Shown here one piece after another: positions 7,399-15,477 of a stretch of 27,276 nucleotides of DNA (position 1 is the stretch's first letter; the number at the start of each line of letters is the position of its first letter). The stretch comes from Bacteroidales bacterium (GTDB lineage: Bacteria; Bacteroidota; Bacteroidia; Bacteroidales; UBA932), in NCBI GenBank assembly GCA_016293535.1, contig JAEDEB010000028.1, positions 1-27,276 of the forward strand, given 5' to 3'. The notes beneath the pieces are model-generated. The model was given only the letters and a program-made list of their open reading frames with translations. It searched no databases and was not told the origin of the DNA. Position numbers and translations under genes: made by a program.

Positions 7399-8493
7399 GA
7401 CCCGAAGGCCGGGGCTGCGGACGCAGCCGTTGCCTCTGCCCCTGCAGAGGCACAGCTCCCTGCGGGAGCACCGGCCTCCGCTGCTGCCCCAGCTGCTCCT
7501 GCAGCTGCCCCTGCAGTAGCCGGAGCCCCTGTTTCCCCGAGGGCGAGGATGATAGCCCGCGACAAGGGAGTCAACACTGACGCCGTTGCCGGAACAGGCC
7601 CTCACGGAAGAATCATAGCAAGGGACGTGGAGGCGGCAGCCGCTGCCCAGGGCCCTCTCACCGGACTTGCCAAGGCAAGGATGGCCGAAGGCGGGCTCGT
7701 TGCCGGCCAGGGTACCGGCCTGGCAGGCTCAGTCAAGGGCTCGGACCTCAAGACCTGGAAGGCAAACCACACGGATATCAAGGGCGAAGGCGAAAGCTTC
7801 GAGGTCAAGAAGATGTCCAATATGCGCAAGCTCATCGCCAAGTCGATGTACAACTCCCTCCAGAACTCCGCACAGCTCACCCACATGCTCGGAGCTGACG
7901 CGCGCAAGATCCAGGCTCTCCGCAAGAAGGCCAAGAAGGCTCTCGAGGCAGGCACCATCGACACCAACATCACCATCAACGACTTCGTATGCTACGCAGT
8001 CGTCAAGGCCCTCAAGAAGTTCCCTAATCTCAACTCCCACTGTCTGGGCGACGCGATGCGCCTGTTCAATTCGGTCAACCTCGGATGCGCTGTCGATACC
8101 GAGCGCGGACTTATGGTACCTACCGTCCTCCGTGCCGACGACCTCAGCATAATAGGCCTGAGCAAGCAGCTCAAGAAGCTCGCCGACGACTGCAAGAAGG
8201 GCTCCTGCAACCCGGACCTTCTCTCGGCGGAGGCTGCCTCCTTCACGGTTTCCAACCTCGGAGGCTTCGGAGTCGAGTGGTTCACCCCGATCATCAACGT
8301 TCCTCAGAGCGCAATCCTCGGAGTGGGCACGATAGTGGCCAGGCCGAAGGACCTCGGCAACGGAGTCTATGGCTTCGTTCCTTACCTCGGTCTCTCCCTT
8401 ACCTATGACCACAGGGCCATAGACGGAGGAGAGGCGACCCGCTTCCTCAAGCAGGTGGCTGTCGAGATCGAGACACTTGAAGTTGAATTCTAA
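6745..8493 (+). CDS. Dihydrolipoamide acyltransferase (E2) with two lipoyl domains
   Basis: This 582-residue core subunit of a 2-oxoacid (or acyloin) dehydrogenase complex carries the swinging lipoyl arm and transfers the acyl group to CoA. Two nearly identical lipoyl domains span residues 1-86 and 133-218, with predicted lipoyl lysines K43 and K175 in ETDKA. They are joined by long Ala/Pro linkers (about 88-132 and 221-262). A peripheral subunit-binding domain follows (SPRARMIARDKGVNTDAVAG, 264-297). Next is a second, degenerate copy-like segment (306-339). The catalytic domain runs from about 350 to 582, with the active-site HRAIDG (H556, D560). Substrate cannot be read from E2 alone. It is followed by E3 after 12 bases and E1 further on, so the complex is complete. 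Lipoylation may depend on the ligase encoded at 18971. Confidence 0.93.
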   Translation: MANVVIMPKQGQSVESCIIGEFKVKVGDQVKAGDVLFSYETDKASFEEEAKVDGTVLAIFWKDGDEIPVLNNVMVLGNPGESFAEFAPGAAGAAASAAPAPAASATPAASAAPAAASAPAPAPAAKAPAAKPHEGVVFMPKNGQSVESCIVGEFKVKVGDTVKAGDVLFSYETDKASFEEEAKVDGTVLAIFWKDGDEIPVLQNVMVIGKPGDSFAEFDPKAGAADAAVASAPAEAQLPAGAPASAAAPAAPAAAPAVAGAPVSPRARMIARDKGVNTDAVAGTGPHGRIIARDVEAAAAAQGPLTGLAKARMAEGGLVAGQGTGLAGSVKGSDLKTWKANHTDIKGEGESFEVKKMSNMRKLIAKSMYNSLQNSAQLTHMLGADARKIQALRKKAKKALEAGTIDTNITINDFVCYAVVKALKKFPNLNSHCLGDAMRLFNSVNLGCAVDTERGLMVPTVLRADDLSIIGLSKQLKKLADDCKKGSCNPDLLSAEAASFTVSNLGGFGVEWFTPIINVPQSAILGVGTIVARPKDLGNGVYGFVPYLGLSLTYDHRAIDGGEATRFLKQVAVEIETLEVEF

Positions 8494-8505
8494 TGCATTC
8501 AGGAA

Positions 8506-9885
8506 ATGTTTGACGTAGCAATAATCGGCGGCGGTCCCGGGGGATATGTCGCTGCAGAAAGAGCCGGAGCTGCCGGTCTCAAGGTTGTTCTTTTCGAAAG
8601 GAAGTCGCTTGGCGGCGTATGCCTCAACGAGGGTTGTATCCCAACTAAGACCCTCCTTTACGGGGCCAAGGTTTACAATTATGCCGTAACCGGCGACCAT
8701 TACGGAGTCTATGCTGAAAAACCGAGCTTCAGGTACGAGGAGTTCGTGGACCGCAAGGACAAGGTCGTGAAGAAGCTCGTCGGCGGAATCAAGGCAGCAA
8801 TGAAGGGCTACAAGGTCGAGGTTGTCAATGCAGAGGCCACCATCAAGGGCCGCTCTGCCGAGGGTATAGCCATCACCGCCGGAGGACAGGACTATCTGTC
8901 CCGCAACCTCCTCATCTGCACCGGTTCGGAGGCTGCAGTTCCTCCTTTCCCGGGCCTGAAGGAAGCCGGCGACGTCATTGTCACCAATCGTGAGATACTC
9001 TCGCTTCGCGAGCAGCCAAAGGAGCTCGTGGTCATAGGAGGAGGCGTGATAGGAATGGAGTTCGCCGCCTTCTACAGCACCCTCGGAACCAAGGTTACGG
9101 TTATTGAAATGCTTCCGAAGATACTCGGACCTCTCGATGACGAAATCAGCTCCATGCTCCAGGGCATCTATGCCAAGAGGGGTGTGAACTTCTGCCTCAA
9201 GTCCAAGGTGACCGCCATCGAGGGCAATGCAGTCGTATATGAGGATCCTGAGGGAAAGGTATGCCGCGTGAGCGGAGACAAGATACTTGTCAGTGTGGGA
9301 CGTCGCGCCAACATCAGCGGCTTCGGCCTCGAGAACCTCGGCGTGGAGATGCTCCTGAACCGTGGTGGAAAGCCTTGCGGAATCAAGGTCGACGAACATA
9401 TGCGCACCAATGTACCGGGCGTCTATGCAGCTGGTGACGTGACGGGATTCTCGATGCTCGCCCACACTGCAAGCCGCGAGGGCGAGGTTGCTGTCAACAA
9501 CATTCTCGGCAAGGCTGACCGTATGCGCTACAATGCCATCCCGGGCGTAGTGTACACCAACCCTGAAGTTGCGGGCGTAGGTCTCACCGAGGCCGAAGCC
9601 AAAGCCAAGGGCCTGGACTACAAGGTGCTCAAGCTCCCTATGGCCTACTCCGGACGCTTCGTTGCGGAAAACGAGGGCGGTGAGGGTATATGCAAGCTCA
9701 TCGTGGGCGCGAAATACCACGAGATTCTCGGAGCTCACCTTCTCGGCAACCCTTGCTCTGAGATACTCCAGAGCATGTGCATAGCAATAGAACAGGAGAT
9801 GACCGTCGAGCAGATAAAGGAAGTGGTCTTCCCTCATCCTACTGTCGGCGAAATCATCAAGGAAACAGCCTTCAGTCTGAAATAA
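8506..9885 (+). CDS. lpdA: Dihydrolipoamide dehydrogenase (E3)
   Basis: This 459-residue flavoprotein reoxidises the dihydrolipoyl arm of E2 and passes electrons to NAD. The N-terminal FAD-binding motif is GGGPGGYVAAERA (8-20). The redox-active disulfide is CLNEGC (C39, C44). The NAD-binding motif GGGVIGMEFA follows in the middle, then the second FAD motif with GVYAAGDV. The C-terminal dimer interface carries the catalytic His-Glu pair in FPHPTVGEIIKE. Family length is normal (about 460). An AGGAA ribosome-binding sequence lies just before the ATG. It sits between E2 and E1, which implies stoichiometric co-expression for this complex rather than sharing a housekeeping E3. Confidence 0.95.
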   Translation: MFDVAIIGGGPGGYVAAERAGAAGLKVVLFERKSLGGVCLNEGCIPTKTLLYGAKVYNYAVTGDHYGVYAEKPSFRYEEFVDRKDKVVKKLVGGIKAAMKGYKVEVVNAEATIKGRSAEGIAITAGGQDYLSRNLLICTGSEAAVPPFPGLKEAGDVIVTNREILSLREQPKELVVIGGGVIGMEFAAFYSTLGTKVTVIEMLPKILGPLDDEISSMLQGIYAKRGVNFCLKSKVTAIEGNAVVYEDPEGKVCRVSGDKILVSVGRRANISGFGLENLGVEMLLNRGGKPCGIKVDEHMRTNVPGVYAAGDVTGFSMLAHTASREGEVAVNNILGKADRMRYNAIPGVVYTNPEVAGVGLTEAEAKAKGLDYKVLKLPMAYSGRFVAENEGGEGICKLIVGAKYHEILGAHLLGNPCSEILQSMCIAIEQEMTVEQIKEVVFPHPTVGEIIKETAFSLK

Positions 9886-9906
9886 TAACAATAAACACAA
9901 AGCAAT

Positions 9907-12387
9907 ATGCCAAAGTCACTTTTCATCGACCCTAATGAGGTCCTCCGTCCGAAGGAACACGAAATCAAGTTCCCGGAGATTCCTGTGATGACGTACGACA
10001 AAACCGTCAAGGAAGAGCTTGAGGAAGGCCATTTCACAAAGCAGGACCTTCTCAATATCTATAGGGATATGTTCACCATCCGCGAGTTCGAGACCATGCT
10101 CAACCTCGTGAAGACCACCGGCGGCTACAATGGAGTTGCATACAACAACCCGGGACCAGCCCACCTTTCCATGGGCCAGGAGGCTGCCGCTGTCGGTATG
10201 GCATACACCCTCGACACCAACGACTTCATCTTCGGTTCCCACCGTTCCCACGGCGAAATCCTCGCCAAGGGTATGCGCTCCATCGAAATCCTTCCTGAGG
10301 AGGAACTCAAGAAGGTTATGGACGAGTTCTGGGGCGGAGCTACCGTAGCCGTGGCAGGCAAGGGATTCACCGGCACCACCAAGGAGCTCGGCATACGCTT
10401 CCTCCTCTACGGAGCAATGGCTGAAATCTTCGCTCGTACCACCGGATTCAACAAGGGTCTCGGCGGATCCATGCACACCTTCTTCACTCCTTTCGGAATA
10501 ATGCCGAACAACGCCATCGTCGGTGGTTCAGGTTCCATCGCAGTCGGTGCGGCTCTCTTCAAGAAGGTCAACCGCAAGAAGGGCATAGTCGTGGCTAACC
10601 TCGGCGACGGCGCAATGGCCCGCGGTCCTGTCCTCGAAGGTATGACCTTCGCATCCATGGACCAGTTCAAGACCCTCTGGGAAGGCGATATGAAGGGCGG
10701 TCTTCCGCTGATGATCAACGTTATGGACAACCAGTACGCCATGGGCGGACAGACCAGGGGCGAGACCATGGGTTACACTTATCCTGCACGCGTGGGCGCC
10801 GGCTTCAATCCTGAGGCATGGAACGCGGAGCGCGTGGACGGATACAACCCTCTCGCAGTCATCGACGCATACCGCCGCAAGAAGGCCCTCCTCGAGCAGA
10901 AACTCGGACCTTGCCTTCTCGACGTTGTCACCTACCGTTACAGCGGACACTCCCCAAGCGACCAGGACTCCTACCGTACCAAGGAGGAGAAGGAAGCCTG
11001 GCTGGCAGAGGACTGCATCCTCGCATTCGGAAGGAAGCTCGTGGAGGCCGGTGTCGCTACCGAAGCTGATCTCGAGGCAATCCAGACCCACATGAAGGAC
11101 ATCATCTTCGAGATGTACAAGCTCGCCATCGACGAGGAAGTCAGCCCGAGGATGGACCTCGTAAAGGACAACGAGCTCCTCGGAGACATGATGTTCTCCA
11201 ACCAGAGCATAGACTCCCTCGGAGACGCCAAGCCTGAGGTAAACCATCCTATGGAGGAGAACCCTCGCGTCAAGCAGATTGCCGGCAAGAGCCGTTACTA
11301 TCTTGATGCGGAAGGCAAGCCTGTCAGCAAGATGAAGATGTACAACATCAAGGACGGTATATTCGAGGCGATAGTGGACCGTTTCTACAAGGATTCCACC
11401 CTCGTTGCATACGGTGAGGAGAACCGTGAGTGGGGCGGCGCCTTCGCCGTATACCGCGGACTTACCGAGGCTCTTCCTTACCACCGCCTCTTCAATGCTC
11501 CTATCGCAGAGGCAGCCATCATAGGAACAGCCATCGGCTATGCCATGTGCGGAGGCCGCGTGATACCGGAGATAATGTACTGCGACTTCCTCGGATGCTG
11601 CGGCGACGAGATTTTCAACCAGCTTCCAAAGTGGCAGGCAATGTCCGGCAACATCCTCAAGATGCCAGTTGTTGTCAGGGTTTCCGTAGGTTCCAAGTAC
11701 GGTGCACAGCACTCCCAGGACTGGACATCGCTCTGCACCCATATCCCTGGCCTCAAGGTTGTGTTCCCTGTGACTCCGTACGATGCAAAGGGTCTTATGA
11801 ACTCCGCTCTTCAGGGCACAGACCCTGTCATCTTCTTCGAAAGCCAGAGAATCTACGACAAGGGCGAGGAATTCCACAAGGAAGGCGTTCCGGCAGAATA
11901 CTACGAGATTCCGCTCGGCGAGCCTGACATCAAGAGGGAAGGAAAGGATGTTACCTTCCTCACCATCGGAGCCACCCTCTACCGCGCTCTCGAGGCTGCA
12001 AAGGAACTCAAGGAGAAATACGGAATGGAGGCCGAGGTCATCGACGCCCGCACCCTCGTTCCTTTCAACTACGAGAAGGTCATCGAGTCCGTCAAGAAGA
12101 CAGGCCGCATAATCATCGCAGGCGATGCAGCCGCAAGAGGCTCCTTCCTCAACGACCTCGCTGCCAATATCGCGGACCTCTGCTTCGACTACCTCGATGC
12201 TGCTCCTGTTGTACTCGGCTCACGCAACTGGATCACCCCTTGCCACGAACTCGAAGCCGCGTTCTTCCCTCAGCCGAGCTGGTTCCTCGACGCCATCAAC
12301 GAGAAGATGGTTCCTCTCAAGGACTATGTTCCGGTAAGCAATATGACAGCTGCCCAGCAGATTCTCAGAGCAAAGAAAGGTATCTAG
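9907..12387 (+). CDS. TPP-dependent dehydrogenase E1, alpha and beta fused
   Basis: This 826-residue protein joins the E1-alpha (about 45-430) and E1-beta (about 478-826) subunits of a 2-oxoacid/acetoin-type dehydrogenase. The alpha part shows HRSHGEILAKG (112-122), KGLGGSMHTF (183-192), a thiamine-diphosphate/Mg site with GDGA (233-236) and N275 in DNQYAMG, and RYSGHSPSDQDSYRTKEE (344-361). The beta part shows YGEENREWGG (502-511), APIAEAAIIG (531-540) with the conserved Glu535, and IPEIMYCDF. Two stretches look longer than usual: about 124-170 before the ARTTG motif, and about 245-266 inside the TPP motif, which widens the GDG-to-N spacing. Bacteroidota commonly fuse alpha and beta, but usually in shorter proteins. 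The substrate could be pyruvate, another 2-oxoacid or an acyloin; the motifs do not decide. PHP starts 3 bases after its stop. Confidence 0.9.
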   Translation: MPKSLFIDPNEVLRPKEHEIKFPEIPVMTYDKTVKEELEEGHFTKQDLLNIYRDMFTIREFETMLNLVKTTGGYNGVAYNNPGPAHLSMGQEAAAVGMAYTLDTNDFIFGSHRSHGEILAKGMRSIEILPEEELKKVMDEFWGGATVAVAGKGFTGTTKELGIRFLLYGAMAEIFARTTGFNKGLGGSMHTFFTPFGIMPNNAIVGGSGSIAVGAALFKKVNRKKGIVVANLGDGAMARGPVLEGMTFASMDQFKTLWEGDMKGGLPLMINVMDNQYAMGGQTRGETMGYTYPARVGAGFNPEAWNAERVDGYNPLAVIDAYRRKKALLEQKLGPCLLDVVTYRYSGHSPSDQDSYRTKEEKEAWLAEDCILAFGRKLVEAGVATEADLEAIQTHMKDIIFEMYKLAIDEEVSPRMDLVKDNELLGDMMFSNQSIDSLGDAKPEVNHPMEENPRVKQIAGKSRYYLDAEGKPVSKMKMYNIKDGIFEAIVDRFYKDSTLVAYGEENREWGGAFAVYRGLTEALPYHRLFNAPIAEAAIIGTAIGYAMCGGRVIPEIMYCDFLGCCGDEIFNQLPKWQAMSGNILKMPVVVRVSVGSKYGAQHSQDWTSLCTHIPGLKVVFPVTPYDAKGLMNSALQGTDPVIFFESQRIYDKGEEFHKEGVPAEYYEIPLGEPDIKREGKDVTFLTIGATLYRALEAAKELKEKYGMEAEVIDARTLVPFNYEKVIESVKKTGRIIIAGDAAARGSFLNDLAANIADLCFDYLDAAPVVLGSRNWITPCHELEAAFFPQPSWFLDAINEKMVPLKDYVPVSNMTAAQQILRAKKGI

Positions 12388-12390
12388 AAT

Positions 12391-13500
12391 ATGTCATCGG
12401 TCATAGATGTAAACGCCCATCTCCACACGCCGTACTCCTTCAGCGCCTTCACCGACGTGAAGCAGGCCCTCGACATGGCTGCAGCCGAAGGAGTGGGAGT
12501 GGTGGGCATCAACGACTTCTATTCGCTTGACGGATATGGAGAATGGAGTGAAGAGTGCGGCAGGCGCCGCCTCTTCCCTCTTTTCAATATAGAGTTCATC
12601 TCCCTCAACAGCGAGGACCAGGCCAACGGAGTCAGGGTCAATGACCCCAACAATCCCGGCAGAACCTATCTCAGCGGAAAGGGTCTCGCCTACCCTGTGA
12701 TACTCAAGGGCAGGGAGGCCAGGATGCTCGAGCAGGTAAAGGCCGAATCCAATGCCCAGGTCGAAAAGATGTGTGGGAAGCTCAATGCCCACCTCGACTC
12801 TGTCAAGGCGGGATTCAATTTGGATTTCAAGCAGATAGAGAGGGAACTCACCAGAGGCTCCATACGTGAGCGTCATCTTGCCAAGGCGCTCCGCCTTGCA
12901 GTGGACTCCCGTCCGGGCTCCGACAGCGACAGGCTCGCGATGTATGAGAGGATATTCGGAGGCGTTCCGCTCAAGTCCTCACCGGAGGATGCCGCGGCTG
13001 TTGAGAACGAGATACGCAGCAAGCTTCTCAAGGCCGGAGGCGCAGCCTTCATTCCGGAGGATCCGAAGGCCTTCCTTCCAATGGAGACCGTCCAGTCCAT
13101 CATAGAGGCTGCTGGCGGTATTCCTACCTATCCTTTCCTCGCCGATGACGCCAAGGGATGTTTCACGGATTTCGAGGAAGATCTGATGAAGGCTGCGGAT
13201 ACCCTTCGCAAAAGGGGCATAAGGAGCGTGGAATTCATCACCACCCGCAACACCACCGCAGTCCTCGAACAGTATTCGTCCTACCTGCGCGACGAAGGAT
13301 TCACCGTCACCTTCGGCTCGGAGCACAACACCCCGGCCCTTGAACCGGTGCGCCTGCGTACGCGCGACAATGCAGACGGACTCAGCGAAAAGCTCCGCGA
13401 AATAAACTACAACGGAGCCTGCGCAGTGGCTGCCCATCAGGCTGGTCTCGGTTCCGTGGATGAAGGAGACGAGCTGATACGAAAGACAACAGGAAAATGA
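12391..13500 (+). CDS. PHP-like metal-dependent hydrolase, function unknown
   Basis: This 369-residue protein opens with DVNAHLHTPYSFSAF, the HxH metal motif of the PHP superfamily (H10, H12). Further PHP-like strands are GINDFY (where the family usually has TDH), FNIEF, GIPTYPFL, SVEFITTRN, and TFGSEHNT near the end. Several canonical histidines are therefore replaced, so it may bind fewer metals or act on a different bond than PHP phosphoesterases. A charged helical insert lies at about 105-155. It is wedged 3 bases after E1, and its stop overlaps the next gene's ATG by 4 bases, so its expression is tied to both. A role in hydrolysing a phosphorylated or lactone intermediate of the pathway is possible but unproven. 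Confidence 0.7.
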   Translation: MSSVIDVNAHLHTPYSFSAFTDVKQALDMAAAEGVGVVGINDFYSLDGYGEWSEECGRRRLFPLFNIEFISLNSEDQANGVRVNDPNNPGRTYLSGKGLAYPVILKGREARMLEQVKAESNAQVEKMCGKLNAHLDSVKAGFNLDFKQIERELTRGSIRERHLAKALRLAVDSRPGSDSDRLAMYERIFGGVPLKSSPEDAAAVENEIRSKLLKAGGAAFIPEDPKAFLPMETVQSIIEAAGGIPTYPFLADDAKGCFTDFEEDLMKAADTLRKRGIRSVEFITTRNTTAVLEQYSSYLRDEGFTVTFGSEHNTPALEPVRLRTRDNADGLSEKLREINYNGACAVAAHQAGLGSVDEGDELIRKTTGK

Positions 13501-15461
13501 GCATGAAACAGATAGAAGAACTGGTTGCCATATCCCGCAAGTACGGGTCTGACTCCCGCTTCGTCATTGCGGGCGGTGGAAACACCTCCTACAAGAATGC
13601 GGACAGGCTGTGGGTCAAGGCCAGCGGTCACGCTATGGCGACCATCACGGAGGATGGATTCGCGGTTCTCGACCGCGCCCTCCTCAACGCTATGGGCACG
13701 AAGGAATACAGTGACGATTCCGCTCTCAGGGAGGAGCAGGTCAAGAACGACCTTGCAGCAGCCTGCATCACGAAGGACCGCCGCCCGTCAGTGGAGACCT
13801 CTCTCCACAACTGCCTGGAGTCGGCATTTGTGGTCCATACCCACCCTACCATCGTCAACGCGCTTATGTGTTCAGTGAACGCCGGGGCGCTCTGCGCGGA
13901 AATCTTCCCCGATGCGCTCTATGTCGAGTACACGGATCCTGGCTATACCCTCTTCAAGAAGGTCCATGACAGGATAGTCGCATACAAGAAGGAGAAGGGC
14001 TGCGAACCTGCAGTGATATTCCTCCAGAACCACGGTGTATTCGTCGGCGCCGATACTCCGGAGCAGGTGGATGCCATTTACGCCGACATTGTCGCGCGCC
14101 TTGAGACCAGGATTGAAGCCCTTCCTCAGGGCAGCGCAGAGCCGGCCGCATTCCTTATGGACCTGATTCCAGCGATGAGGTCCATACTCAGCCGCAACGG
14201 ACGCGGCCTCAAGACACTCAAGGTCACGACCGACGCCCTGGCCGTTGAGACCGCTGCAGATGCGGGCTCTTTCGCCAAGGTCTCCGTTCCGTTCTCGCCC
14301 GATATAATAGTGTACTGCAAATCCGAGTACATATATCTTGACGCCGAAGGCGCGGAAGCCCTTGTGGAACAGGCCGAGAGCAGGATAGAGGAGTACGTCG
14401 CACGACGTGGCCACACCCCTAAGGTGATACTCGTCAAGGGCGCCGGCCTCGTTGCTGTCGGAGACAATGCGAAGAATGCGCAGATTGTCACGGACGTCTT
14501 CCTCGACGCGATGAAGATAGCCCGTCTGGCTGCTTCTTTCGGCGGAGAACACCCGATGGAACCCGCATGGATAGAGTTCATTGACAACTGGGAGGTGGAA
14601 AACTACCGCCGCAAGGTGGCATCCTCATCGTCCAGGGGAAGGGTTGAGGGAAAGACCATCGTAGTCACAGGTGCGGCCCAGGGCTTCGGAGAGGGCATAG
14701 CCCGCGAGCTCATACGCGAAGGCGCGAACATAGTGGTTGCCGACCTGAATGACGTGGTGGGCGTGAAGACAGCCGCATCCTTCAATGAAATAGCCGGAGC
14801 CAACCGCGCGATATTCGTAAAGACAAATGTCAGTGACGTCGACAGCGTCAGGAACCTTGTGCTGACTACAGTGCTCAACTTCGGCGCTGTGGATACTTTC
14901 GTAAGCAACGCCGGGGTGGCGCGAGCCGGAGACCTCGAGACCCTCACTCCCGAGACCTTCGAGTTCGTGACAAAGATAAACTATCACGCCTTCTTCTACT
15001 GCTCCAAGTTCGCGAGCCACGTGATGAAGATACAGACAGCCCATGACCCGGAGTACTTCGCCGATATCATCCAGATCAATTCCAAGAGCGGTCTGGAGGG
15101 TTCCAAGGCGAACTACGCCTACGCCGGCAGCAAGTTCGGAGGCATAGGACTCACTCAGTCTTTCGCCCTCGAACTGGCACCGTTCCGCGTGAAGGTCAAT
15201 GCTATATGCCCGGGCAACTTCCTTGACGGGCCGCTCTGGAGCGATCCGGAGAAGGGGCTCTTCGTACAGTATCTCAACGCGGGCAAGGTGCCGGGAGCGA
15301 AGACAGTTGCGGATGTGAGGGAATACTACATCTCCAAGGTCCCTATGAGAAAGGGCTGCAACCCTTCCGACGTGACCAAGGCCATACTTTATGCCATCGA
15401 CCAGACAGGCGAGACCGGACAGGCCATCCCTGTCACCGGCGGCCAGATAATGTTGAACTGA
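13497..15461 (+). CDS. Bifunctional class II aldolase / short-chain dehydrogenase (RhaD-ADH type)
   Basis: This 654-residue fusion matches the bifunctional rhamnulose-1-phosphate aldolase/alcohol (lactaldehyde) dehydrogenase family known from other bacteria. The aldolase domain (about 1-350) shows GGGNTSYK (26-33), Glu100, the zinc-site HTH (H114, H116), and NHG (H179). The SDR domain (about 383-654) shows the NAD-binding TGAAQGFG (391-398), SNAG (470-473), catalytic Ser529 and the YAGSK active site (Y542, K546), and PG near 572. The likely reaction is L-rhamnulose-1-phosphate to dihydroxyacetone phosphate plus L-lactaldehyde, with the SDR half oxidising lactaldehyde to lactate. The exact substrate is inferred. 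ATG overlaps the PHP stop; an in-frame ATG at 13503 is an alternative start. Confidence 0.85.
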   Translation: MSMKQIEELVAISRKYGSDSRFVIAGGGNTSYKNADRLWVKASGHAMATITEDGFAVLDRALLNAMGTKEYSDDSALREEQVKNDLAAACITKDRRPSVETSLHNCLESAFVVHTHPTIVNALMCSVNAGALCAEIFPDALYVEYTDPGYTLFKKVHDRIVAYKKEKGCEPAVIFLQNHGVFVGADTPEQVDAIYADIVARLETRIEALPQGSAEPAAFLMDLIPAMRSILSRNGRGLKTLKVTTDALAVETAADAGSFAKVSVPFSPDIIVYCKSEYIYLDAEGAEALVEQAESRIEEYVARRGHTPKVILVKGAGLVAVGDNAKNAQIVTDVFLDAMKIARLAASFGGEHPMEPAWIEFIDNWEVENYRRKVASSSSRGRVEGKTIVVTGAAQGFGEGIARELIREGANIVVADLNDVVGVKTAASFNEIAGANRAIFVKTNVSDVDSVRNLVLTTVLNFGAVDTFVSNAGVARAGDLETLTPETFEFVTKINYHAFFYCSKFASHVMKIQTAHDPEYFADIIQINSKSGLEGSKANYAYAGSKFGGIGLTQSFALELAPFRVKVNAICPGNFLDGPLWSDPEKGLFVQYLNAGKVPGAKTVADVREYYISKVPMRKGCNPSDVTKAILYAIDQTGETGQAIPVTGGQIMLN

Positions 15462-15477
15462 TAAAATCGAAAGAGAT

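Noticed and set aside
7729..9900. 723-codon open frame on the minus strand opposite E2/E3
   Set aside because: It lies antisense to two genes with complete catalytic motifs. High-GC codon bias keeps the opposite frame open, and the translation shows no recognisable domain.
10528..11877. 449-codon minus-strand frame opposite E1
   Set aside because: Same codon-bias shadow effect; the sense strand encodes the conserved TPP enzyme.
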